Assembly (NCBI GenBank): GCA_958299035.1
Contig: CATQJL010000316.1
Span: 18,143,676 to 18,207,675 of the forward strand
Direction of reading: 5' to 3'
Length of the DNA stretch: 64,000 bases
DNA from: Cylicocyclus nassatus
Lineage: Eukaryota; Nematoda; Chromadorea; Rhabditida; Strongylidae
Part shown: positions 54,744-64,000 of the stretch, in pieces
Numbering within the stretch: position 1 is the first letter of the stretch
Layout: every line of letters begins with the position of its first letter
Translations under genes and position numbers: made by a program
The notes under the pieces: model-generated
Database searches by the model: none
The model's input: only the letters and a program-made list of their open reading frames with translations
What the model was told of the DNA's origin: nothing

Positions 54744-55580
54744 ATGGATAAGTCTCCGGGGAGACTAGTCAGCATCTGCTGCGCACTTTTTGTAGCTCTT
54801 TTTACTTGTCATCTGAGCAGCTTGTAGGTACTTCTGGAGTTCAGCGTTCGTATATATCAATGTGGCACCATAAGTCTCACAACATCACAATCCTTCTAGG
54901 CCGAGTACGATATCTCACACATTTGGATTGTGATGTCTTGCATATTCAAATAGTTTGGCTCATTTCGCACTCCCAAAACATCACACGAACTCTGTCGTCA
55001 ACTCTAGAGCCCTTCCTTGTCTGATTTATTCATCAGAGCTGAATTACCTAGGGAAAAAGCGGGTTGTACTGAGTCAAACTTTTTATGTCTAAGCCGATGT
55101 GCTGCAATTTGCAGTCATCGCCAAAAACTAAAGCAACTGCAGCAGATGTCACTCAAAACAGCATTTGACATTTATGTGAATTCTTTCAACAAACGTCAAC
55201 TTCTTCCATTACTTTCTGTGTCCAGTTCGCATGAAAATTTTTATTCAGAATGCTTCTCAAATTTACCTTGGTTAGTTCTAGCCGCATTTTGTTCACAGCA
55301 AGTTTCTACTCGTTCAAAGAATTCTTCGACCTTTTACGACTTCAAAGATGGGAAACGTTGCTTGCTAAACGCTTGCAAACTGCTCCAGCCTCAACGGGAC
55401 GCTTTTCATGCTTAGTAGGGGTGCTTGCAATAAATCACTTGATGTTGACACACATAAACGGATGTAATCTGTTTCCAAAAACATCTGCGCCGTTGTTATA
55501 TTTTCTTTGTTTGCGAGAGACCACTATGTCCAGACTTAAGTAAGTTTAGCATGCGGCAAAGTTACCGTATAACGCTCGAC
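54744..55580 (+). repeat. Anonymous repeat copy 3, modules a, b and c
   Basis: Module a (CCGGGGAGACTAGTCAGCAT, CTGCGCACTTTTTGTAG), module b (AGCGGGTTGTACTGAGTC-type lead, CTGCAGCAGATGTCACTCAA) and module c (TTCAAAGATGGGAAACGTTG, GGGGTGCTTGCAATAAATCA) follow without interruption, unlike copy 1. No conserved frame. Confidence 0.75.
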
Positions 55581-55922
55581 ACTAGCTGGAGCCAGAAAGA
55601 TTGGAAGACGCTTTTGATTTTGAGAAGTGCTCATTATTGACCTTTTTTGCTTGTGCTGTCTCTCACACTAGAAAAAAGGTATTTGGCTAAAGCTATACGA
55701 TAACATTGCTAAAAATCTCCTCTTTTACCACTTATCAAACAGAAAATTTAAAAAAAAATATAGTTTTTTTGCATCTTGCGCCAAACGCCTTTTGTTCTAT
55801 GGTCGGAGTCTGCTCTGAAACTCGTCTCTCCTTCCCTCCACATCTCCCTCCCTCACTGACTTCCCAACTCTTTTCTCCTATTCTTCCCCCCTTCCTCTTC
55901 CGCTCTCCTGGAACTGATATGT

Positions 55923-56781
55923 ATAGGGGTGAGCGGTAAAAAACGGGACAACTTGATTTTCGTTACATTTTGGAATTGTTTCGAGCAACAGCAAGTAGGC
56001 TGCAACTTAAATGTCGCTTACATGGGCGACCTTCGCTTATTATTCTGGCAACGCGTTACCGTTTCTCTTTCATGATCGTACGCGTGGCGCCGTGAAAAAC
56101 TCCAGGGTTTTTGGGACATCGCTCATTCTTGCGCTGCTATATCTTGAAGTCGTAAAGCAAGTGACATTCGAAAAAGCTCTTCATGCTCTTTCAAACACTT
56201 TATTAATCACACAGGATTTCTTTCTATTTCTGGATAAAAAAAGCGAAATACTTGAAAAATCGCGATTTTTGGCGCAGTAAAAAACCGAAAAATTATGTTT
56301 TGCCTTATATTTTCCGAAGATAGATAAAATCTGAGGTAGTCTGCACATGGATGGATAGAGCGTAAACAGCTCTATCAGATGGTACCTAGAAAACCTGGGT
56401 TCACCTGCAAAGAATTGAATAACGTGTATCTATGTTCTCGAAGCTGCTAATGACCATATCTCCTGATTTTGAAAGTTGAGGCCATCAAGCCGTAGTGGGT
56501 TTAGTGACTGTCCCACCACCCACTCCGGCAGTGGTTTTTTGGGTAGTCTCACATGTTTCATTGCGCAGATACTGCCCAAAGCTTATAATCTGTCAATGTG
56601 ACTAACCTTGCACTTAAGCAAGTATAAAAGTTACTAGATGTGTAAATGACCTTATATAGGTACTATATAGAAGAGGATAATTTATTCTAATATCCACCAT
56701 AATTGGAAAGTTCAATCACTTTTCTTCCTTAAGAAATCTGCAGTTATTCTCAAAGTGTCCCATTTTATACCGTTCACCCGA
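55923..56781. mobile_element. MITE with GGGTGARCGGTAAAAA ends
   Basis: Left TAGGGGTGAGCGGTAAAAAA then CGGGACA. Right TGTCCCATTTTATACCGTTC then ACCC, inverted. A third end of the same family (AAGGTGAACGGTAAAAAATG then GGGCACTT) lies at 63953-63985, cut off by the window edge. About 860 bp; the 89-codon frame inside is not recognised. Confidence 0.6.
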
Positions 56782-56944
56782 AATCTTGCAGCACCTAACC
56801 AATAATAACCAATAATCCTTCGACGGCTCTTCGAAGAAGTACATAGACTTGCATATATATGAATAAAGCGTGAAAATCTCTACTATACAACAACTGCCAA
56901 GACATGTGAGCTCATTGATTGCCTTGATGAGAGAATCATAACTT

Positions 56945-57645
56945 ATAATAACGGGCTAAGGGTGTTTACGTGACTTTGTGTGTGTGTGTGTGTCTGTCTG
57001 TCTGTCTGTAACGAAATTCATACAGCGGGTTCCAGCCACCATCCCGAGCCCAAATTTTACATAGCGCATGGTATCAACGTAGAACTCCAGCATGCAAAAG
57101 CAGGAACGAATTCGTTGAGTGGGCCCCTCAGAATTTGCGCCTCAAACGGATCCACTTGGCTTCTGGCCAGCAAAATTAGGTCCGTATCAACGCTTTTTGC
57201 AAAGCCGTGGATGTGTTTAGCAGGCTGATGTGTAAGCCATGGACTTTAGACCAAAAAGTGACCAAAGGTTTGCTACTTTACGAAAACGACGCCAAAAAGA
57301 AATGGTTGCTAAAATGGTCAATCCGCCGTGGTTTTACCTGAGCATTTGAGAAGATTTTTGTATAGAGATGTAGCTCACGATAACTATTGTCCTCATGGCG
57401 ACTACCAAGCCAAAAAAGTTTTAAAACCTGTTCAAATTTGCATTTGTTCTTCATTTTCCAAAGTTTCGTCTACGCAAAATACCGATCTCACACGAAAAAG
57501 CTTAAGGAATGAGTAGTTGTACGAATCATTCGTATAGGCGGGCATTGCGCGGTATGTTTCAGTGCCATGTTATGCGGGAATGAGTATGACATATAGATAG
57601 AAGAGCCAGTGCGAGCCTCTGCGAAGCAGAGGTGACGCACTGGTG
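56945..57645 (+). mobile_element. Helitron-like element with (GT)n(TGTC)n
   Basis: The stretch TGTGTGTGTGTGTGTCTGTC (56978-57009) sits just inside a possible start near TCATAACTTATAATAACGGG, as in the Helitron at 23824. Towards the right, the hairpin GAGCCTCTGCGAAGCAGAGG is followed by TGACGCACTGG. The same hairpin-plus-TGACGCA arrangement precedes the CTAG end near 59964. No CTAG was found at this end, so the boundary is uncertain. Confidence 0.45.
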
Positions 57646-59015
57646 AATAATATGTCTCCTAGTACCCAGTGCTATATCTTCCGTTCTAAAGCGTCGAGAC
57701 CAGCAGACTCGTGAATTTTGTGACAGTCCTCTTACACATTGCTGAGCAGACATCTATGCTGGGCTTACTTGTTGTACTGCGGCGGTGTGCTTAAAGTTCA
57801 AAATTACTCGAAGTGGTGAGCTCTGATTTTAAGCGGTCATGACAATAACGCCATGTGACAGTGCCCATTTATAGACCTCGATAGTTTTGTCATGTTCACT
57901 TCCGCCAGAACTTGGACTTCCAATAATTTTTCTGTTTGAGAAAACTGCATTTATACTCTAGGTGCGCCATTACTTCTGGGTCATCTTAATAAAATGAAAA
58001 AAAGGAAACAGAAAGGCAGGCATACACAAGGTTGATGTGCTTAGGAGCCCGCTGTGAAAAATTTTGAGGGTTATGAAAAGCCTAGAGAAGGGATTATGAA
58101 ACGGTTTCTTTCTCGTGCGAACTTTTACGGAGAAGGTACGGTATATGCAAAAAGTATAATTATGCGAGCAGAGTCGGTTTAGTGTTGGAACCCAGCTAGA
58201 ACAATACCAGCTAATTTGGAACAAAGTTCAGCATGGCTTTCATTCACAAAAGTTTTCATAATTACATGCACACACTATGGCACTACCATGACGTTTTTCT
58301 TATGAGCAGCGCTTCTGTCTGTTTGGGTGGAGCATGCCAGTTACAGTCGGCGGCTTGCGGCTTTTCCACGGATCCTGCAAAAACGATATCCTCTTTGTTT
58401 TCTCCCCAGAAACGATATCCAGCTCAAACCGAATCCAGTTGTGCCAGCCTCTGTTACCGTAAGCTGTAAGTAGCCATGGCACGGGGTATCGCTACTATTG
58501 AATGGATCCCGATCTTTACTTCTTAACTTGCATAACTCAATAATTTGCTGCAACGTGTTGGGACCGACTGAATGTGAGAGCAGATAGTTGCAATATAATA
58601 ATCCTTCCTTATTCCCTCAACTGCTTTGCTTATTGATTATGGAGCACAGTAAGTACTATGAGAAGACCATCGGAAAGCTTATATAGCGCATACTTCAAAC
58701 ATCCAGTTATGAATTTCTATCTTATAAGGAGGTAGAGGCTTCACCGTTCACTGCGGAAAAAAGTCATCAGAACAATTTTTTATATTTTCACTGACAGTCT
58801 TCGCAGTTTAAGAATTGCTTCTTCGTTATATGGGTCTAGAAGGAGTGTCGGAACATTTCACGAAGTGAATACGAAAGGTGAAACTTCGGCAAGAAAATTT
58901 TTGCTTAGAACATCTGAACTCTGGAGGTCACTGGTGAATTAGCCTCGTATCCTGCTAATGATGCTTCCTCCTTGGAAGACGTCTGTGTACTTTTTAGCCC
59001 CTCTTCCATTAAATT
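57646..59015. other. Insertion and linker between modules c and d of copy 3
   Basis: No gene recognised. Frames of 60-84 codons on both strands at 57970-58553 show no domain. 58800-59015 resembles the c-to-d linker of copy 2. Confidence 0.35.
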
Positions 59016-59019
59016 TAGT

Positions 59020-59680
59020 GCTTGAACTCTAAAATAGTGTACTAGCGTCTCCATCGACAAGAGACATTCGAATTGTGAAATTAGGAAACATAGTGCCATG
59101 AGCGTTTTACGCCTCGACTACAATCCAGTTCCTCGTTTTTGTCTGTTTTGTTCTTATATGCTTGTTTACGACTTTCAGTAAATTTACTCAGTTATCGAAT
59201 CGGTGCAGTGGGCAAAAAATGAAAAAAAAGTTTTGTGAGGTGGGCGAGTGCCACATGTCAAACGTATCACGTATATGGAATAGGGTTTTTTCATATTTTT
59301 CAAGCAAATGAAATCATTTTAAGTAGTTGCTACCCACTCTCTCCTTCACTTTCTGATCTCCAAAGTAGACAGATATCTTTTTCATGAAGCTATAATTCGA
59401 GTTTCAAATTTCCCTAGTACTTTTGCCCGCTTTAACGTAAGATTTGAATACCTAGACTGAGATTGATATTTATCGATGTTCACAATGTTGAAGCTTGTTC
59501 CCCTCCTTTCCCCCTCCCTGCGGGGATATCATAGCTGTTTCCTTAGTGAGTCCCAAGACCTCCCTGTCCTCAAAATTCTTATCCGCATGCATTTTGAATG
59601 TGATGAGGGAGGAGGAAGCACTTTGGAAAGCTTTACTGCGTTGTTTTTCACGTCATTTTTATATCATTTAGGTATTAGAA
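59020..59680 (+). repeat. Anonymous repeat copy 3, module d
   Basis: TACTAGCGTCTCCATCGACA, GTGGGCAAAAAATG, GAGTCCCAAGACCTCCCTGT and CCGCATGCATTTTGAATGTG in the same order as copies 1 and 2. Confidence 0.8.
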
Positions 59681-59899
59681 CTAAGTGTGAACGGTAGCGT
59701 AGTCCATGCTGATTCCTAAATTTTGAAACAGCAACGAGACATTGCTGAAACCTAAGGTGAATGAAGTCTCCACCACAGAATCTAAAGGCACAAGCACTGC
59801 ACAATTCTATAACTCACAAGAAATTCGTTTTAGTTGCAGTTTCTCTGGTCGAGCTCAAAACATTTGTGAATCATCCCTGTTTTATCCTCCAGAGTGATG

Positions 59900-59968
59900 T
59901 GTTTTCGTAAGAAAATGTTAAAATTGAAGCACAGACCCGAGCGCGGGTGACGCAAAGGCAAGCTAGTA
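59900..59968 (+). mobile_element. Helitron 3' end
   Basis: Hairpin ACCCGAGCGCGGGT, then GACGCAAAGGCAAGCTAG followed by T at about 59964-59968: the subterminal hairpin plus CTAG|T of a Helitron 3' terminus. The matching 5' TC end was not identified. Confidence 0.6.
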
Positions 59969-60278
59969 AGAAAGCTGTCCTTTTTTCGATTGTCATCTAA
60001 TACAATTGTGCAAGTAACTTGTTTTCAACTGTGATTAATCAAATCAGAGTTGGAAAATAATCAAAATAATTTTCGAAACATTGCAATCAGCTTAGCTTCT
60101 TTCTTTCAAAGGCGAGGCTTAGCCCACCCCTCTTCATTCAGATATTGAGACTAGAAGCTTGCCAGTAGAGAAGCATTCCACAAATTTTCTCAGATCCTAA
60201 TCTTCGAGATCTTGGTCTTTCTGTTTTCTCCTCCCCCCCCCCCCCTCCAAAAAAAATTCGTTTTCATTTTCATTTTCA

Positions 60279-60699
60279 TTAAAGGCAGTGGACTGGCAAA
60301 TCCTCGGCCTGTAGTTCTTCGCTTACCTGGGGTAATTCGACGCGCTGATTCCGAAAATCCACCTTAGTGAGCGCAAAAATGGCGAAAACCAGCATTTTCT
60401 AAACCCTTTATTTTAAATCTGGACGACTAGAACGGTTCCCGCCATGGTTAGAGACGCAAAGTCGTTTCGGGACCCTCATGGTTACAACATTGCGACATGC
60501 CTCCTTTACGGCGAGAGGGAATCGCAAGCTCGTTCAAGCAAGTGTAAGAATGGCTTGTGCGCACGGGTTTAGGGGCAATTTTCTAGGTAAGAGTCGCATG
60601 CTGTGCGCTCGGATCTGCTCCGTTTCCATGTTTGGGGTGCAAGCAACCTTTCATGTAAAAATTTCGAGATATTCGGTTTTGCCGAGCCACTGCCTTTAA
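60279..60699. mobile_element. TTAA-flanked AGGCAGTG MITE
   Basis: TTAAAGGCAGTGGACTGGCA at the left, TTGCCGAGCCACTGCCTTTAA at the right, with perfect TTAA copies. Full-length homologue of the damaged element at 19861-20284. A 13-C run lies just upstream (60233-60245). Confidence 0.8.
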
Positions 60700-61776
60700 A
60701 TACGGTCGAAGCGTTCTGCATTTTAAAAAAAGAATGAAAGTTGTTAGTTTAGATTGAACACGAACAGTAACAGAAACGTTATATGCTTCAAGCCCAGCCT
60801 TTATTGAACAAGAGAAGAAACGACTCAGCTTGCATGACGACTACTGCATGACTGCGAATGTTGGAAATGAATTATTAGGGTGTTGCAATGATAATGTCCG
60901 TTTTTACGAATCTATTTTTCGAACTTTTTTCCATGGAACTCAGTTTGCAGGAGTTGCTCAGCTTGCCCTTTTTCCTTATATTTGCACATCGTTGGAAAGC
61001 TTTCTTCTTTTGCTTTCTAATGGTTGTGCAGCTTCTATCCTCATCTGTGGGAATTTTACCAGCATTTTGCACACAATACACAAAATTGCAATTTCATTGC
61101 TTTCACTTTCTTGCCCACAATTCGGGCGCAGATGAACGAATTCTTTCGAAAACATGGCTATTGTTTACCTATTCTACCTATTGCAAATATCTGGACTGAG
61201 AAATCGGCTCCCCAAAATAGATCCTCCCTATGGCATGATCAAAAATTTCTTATAATTAAAGCGATCGCCGAAGCTTCTCTCGTTTCTGTGAACTCAAGAT
61301 TAAGACATCTTGTCTACATTTTGCAGAAAAATTTAGCTGTTCATTGCACGAAATCTTAAAATTTTCGTAATTTGGGACTTTCAGTCCTACTACAATAGGC
61401 TCAAAAAGTGAACAATTTTGAATTATTGCCTTTTCTTTCAGCAGAACTCCTACGTCAAAGTCTTTTCTATAAAATCGTATACTACTGGCTCGTGGTTGCA
61501 AAATAAGCTGATTGCCAGCCATAGGAACAAAACTTGTAGAAAATTTTGATCTCTTAAAAACGAGGTTTTCAAAAGAAAAACTTCCTTTTTTGACGCATGG
61601 CTTTCTCCCCGTTTGCGATGTCAGTATTAGCAGGTGCGCGCTAGATTACGGAAGGTTTGCTGCTTTTGATGTTGACTATAATCAAAAATTTAAGGACTGG
61701 ACAAAATTATTTTTGCAACAACGTGATATTTTCACAGGGATGATACCCCTTGCCCCGTGTTAGCAAATCTCAAGAT
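60700..61776. other. Unrecognised plus-strand frames
   Basis: Overlapping frames of 101-111 codons at 60830-61359 (one contains FFRKHGYCLPILPIANIW) and 83 codons at 61512-61763. No domain or splice structure was found, so none is called. Confidence 0.25.
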
Positions 61777-61788
61777 AATCAGAATTGA

Positions 61789-62076
61789 AGCATAAAAGGG
61801 TAAAGTACTCGGCGTCTTCAATACCCTCTGAGGGCATGCGCCGAACGCACACACTAACTTCATAGTCGAAGAGGCAATTGTATGCGTGCGAGCCTATTAC
61901 AGTGCCTTGCGGGGGCAGCCGTTTTCAAGTCAGTGCTTTTATCCTCCCAGATTACTCTGTTATTAATTTACCGGCCCCGGAGGGTAGAGGGCTTGGTTGG
62001 CCTAGGGGCGGGGACCGAACCTGTGTCCGATCTGGTCATAGCGGCGCCTCATACTACTACGCCACTCGTCCTCCGG
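61789..62076 (-). mobile_element. tRNA-derived SINE, copy 2, with target duplication
   Basis: The minus-strand head (from about 62074) carries GTAGTATGAG and GGTTCGGTCCC-type box motifs, and the body matches copy 1 at 14025-14296 (GGCATGCGCCGAACG, TCAGTGCTTTTATCCTCCCA, GGCCCCGGAGGGTAG in plus orientation). It is flanked by a perfect 12-bp direct repeat, AATCAGAATTGA at 61777-61788 and 62077-62088. That duplication is the mark of LINE-mediated insertion and fixes both ends of the element. Confidence 0.85.
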
Positions 62077-62240
62077 AATCAGAATTGACTACATAAATCA
62101 TTCTTTTACATGAATTTATTTTGATCAAGGTCTAAAAACTTGCCAAGCTTCAACTTCTCCTTTGTTACGTATGCCATACACCCTCCTTCGGTATTCACTG
62201 TTTTTTCTCTTCTTTTCTTTCGCCCATTCTCCCCTTATAT

Positions 62241-62483
62241 TCAGTCACCATTGCTGAGTATCCTTGAGCCATGCCTCTGTTTCATACTGTAAAAGGTAAT
62301 TCGTGACTGAAAATTATATGTGACTTCGTTTTCAAAATTAAAAGTACCACCCTGTGCTGAGCTCAGAGCACTATGTAAACGTTTTAAAAGTGTTTGATAA
62401 ATAAGTTGCGGAAACTTTTTTGGTAGATTATCGAATGCGTGAGTATGTAACATGGTTACGACGTTGAGATCTACTGAATACAA
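62241..62483 (-). CDS. Unrecognised minus-strand frame, possible exon
   Basis: An 80-codon frame with even, protein-like composition (NLPKKFPQLIYQTLLKRLHS, FNFENEVTYNFQSRITFYS), preceded on its strand by an acceptor-like GTATTCAG. No family was recognised and no partner exon found. Could be a chance frame. Confidence 0.2.
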   Translation of the reverse strand: MYSVDLNVVTMLHTHAFDNLPKKFPQLIYQTLLKRLHSALSSAQGGTFNFENEVTYNFQSRITFYSMKQRHGSRILSNGD

Positions 62484-62944
62484 CGATGTTGGGAATGCTT
62501 ACAAGTAAAGGACCGTTGTAAAACCTCATTTCAAGCCTAAAATTACCATCTCACTAATGAATTTTGGAACTGGTCTTATGTAGCAGCCTGCTCATAATAG
62601 TAATTTTTAGAAGCAAACTTCTCATTTTCTTTCGTCGCAAAGCTTACACATTCTCTTGAATTAAGTATATACTGATCAAATCAATGTTGAGCATATGATA
62701 TTCAACCATTTACCTATCGACTAAGTTTGTTTTTTTTCAATGAAAGTCCCCAACAACTTTTGCTATAAGGCAACGGCTCAATGTAAAAATTTAGTTGCAA
62801 TGTTGTTATAGTAGTTTGCAATAGTTTCCTTTTATAAACTTTGAAGTGCAAGTGCAACGGCTAGTGCAACGGCTTTGTGAAAAATTGTTCTTGCACTAAT
62901 TTTTTTTCTAGAAAAAAAACTTTTTAACTTTAAAAACTTTGGAT

Positions 62945-63080
62945 AGACCACTTTAGCACTTGACTGACTTTATGCAGTGTCCGCTTATCTGAGTCTCTTG
63001 GGATTGACGCACTACTTGAACACTCCATCTTTCGCAGCGAACTTCTTATAGAATCATGGGACTACATAATTTTCCACGAA
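62945..63080 (+). repeat. Anonymous repeat copy 3, module e
   Basis: TAGCACTTGACTGACTTTAT, GCTTATCTGAGTCTCTTGGG and AGAATCATGGGACTACATAA match 48411-48550. It completes the a-b-c-d-e order of copy 3. Confidence 0.65.
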
Positions 63081-64000
63081 TGGTAGTCCTGGGTGCAATT
63101 TCATCGTTTTGAATAATAATCTCTTTGAATCTAAGCATCGTTGGTAGTGTAGAACTCCGCTGTACCGAACAGGTTTGTTGTGGTGGCAAGTTTATTTAAT
63201 CAACCTAACGTTTCAATAGCTTCGTCTTCAGAGGCTGGAATTGATTCAAAATCAAACCTGCGATACCAGGCTAACTATTGCCTCCTCTAATCTTGCTATT
63301 TTCGACGTTGAGAGTTTACTTCGCAAAAATTGACAAGGCAAAAATGAACCTACCCTTGTACCACCGCTATGTGTCCACCCACAATAAGTGGTGGCATACG
63401 ACTGAGCTACACAGTAAAGTGTGCAGTGAATGTTATCTACACTCTGTAGCTCGCATAAGGATACAATTAGGATTTAGTAGGTATCGACAAGTACTCATTC
63501 TTGTTGTTCATCCTCGGATTTTTGGTACAAATTAGAAAAGATCCAGAAATCGCCTTCCAAGCTGGGATCTCTTTTTCAAAGTAGTATCGTACATCGTACA
63601 TTCAACTTTGGATCACTTCCTTCCATCTTGAACCTCGTTCCTGTGCTTACCAAGCGATGCTGCCAGATTGTTCGTCTCCCACCAGATGTTCTTATGCAAA
63701 TGCTCAGTACTCGTACTATTTCAAATATACAGCGTGTTGCAACTGAGCAATTATATTTGGAACACAACTCGCACTTTAGCGCAGTTTCCTTTCCTTCCAT
63801 GTGGACACATTACGCAATTTTCTGATATACATTCGTGAAGTCGTGAAGTCTATTTTTGAGAGTTGCTTCCTGTCATTTTGGAATGATTACTAGGATTACA
63901 TTCTGTACCTCTCGAGAAATACACTTCTAGAAAGCGAAATTGATTCTATTAAGGTGAACGGTAAAAAATGGGGCACTTATGAAATAACTGGACGTTTCTC
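63081..64000. other. No gene recognised; MITE end at edge
   Basis: Frames at 63278-63535 and 63628-63825 have no recognised domain. 63953-63985 is the end of the GGTGAACGGTAAAAAATG MITE family, continuing past the window. Confidence 0.4.

Overview
The window is eukaryotic. The most likely source is a nematode, possibly a strongylid/rhabditine (clade V) worm; this is inference. The support is: mostly AT-rich DNA, protein-coding genes split by very short introns (about 46-60 bp) with T-rich, AG-ended acceptors, a GT92 glycosyltransferase of the kind expanded in nematodes, and dense nematode-style repeats (foldback MITEs, Helitrons, a tRNA-derived SINE). There is nothing prokaryotic: no operons, CRISPR or ribosome binding sites. 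Most of the 64 kb is transposon-derived.

Three protein genes could be reconstructed from exon chains whose splice phases agree. (1) Plus strand, 7542-12706: a multi-pass membrane protein of about 319 residues in eight exons, with a WTWHDTDP motif. (2) Minus strand, about 14550-15504: a METTL13/spermidine-synthase-like SAM methyltransferase with intact core motifs but frame breaks upstream, so partial or decaying. (3) Plus strand, about 26493-33130: a GT92 (DUF23) glycosyltransferase of at least 357 residues in nine exons, whose seventh intron is 4.5 kb and full of mobile elements. A few weaker exon-like stretches are listed at low confidence (7009-7158, 19399-20948, 22908-23001, 24672-25281, 62241-62483).

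Layout. 1-7000: foldback and TTAA-flanked MITEs, a piggyBac-like MITE and mariner-like MITEs. 7000-13700: gene 1 with MITEs in its introns, enclosed by two inverted mariner-type ends 5 kb apart and two 23-bp minisatellite arrays. 13700-16600: SINE, gene 2 and MITEs. 16600-23800: MITEs and weak coding candidates. 23824-24544: a complete non-autonomous Helitron. 24.6-33.1 kb: gene 3. 33.8-41.2 kb: Helitron ends in tandem, a 410-bp tandem repeat, and a diverged array of about 165 bp period. 41.6 kb: an antisense, decayed 18S rRNA fragment. 41.9-63.1 kb: a block of anonymous modules occurring as three colinear, degenerate copies, interrupted by PIF/Harbinger, Helitron, hAT and other insertions.

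The three genes belong to unrelated pathways and do not form a functional cluster. The main interest is genome architecture: nested and tandem element insertions, a host gene between inverted transposon ends, an rRNA-derived fragment, and an old tandem triplication.
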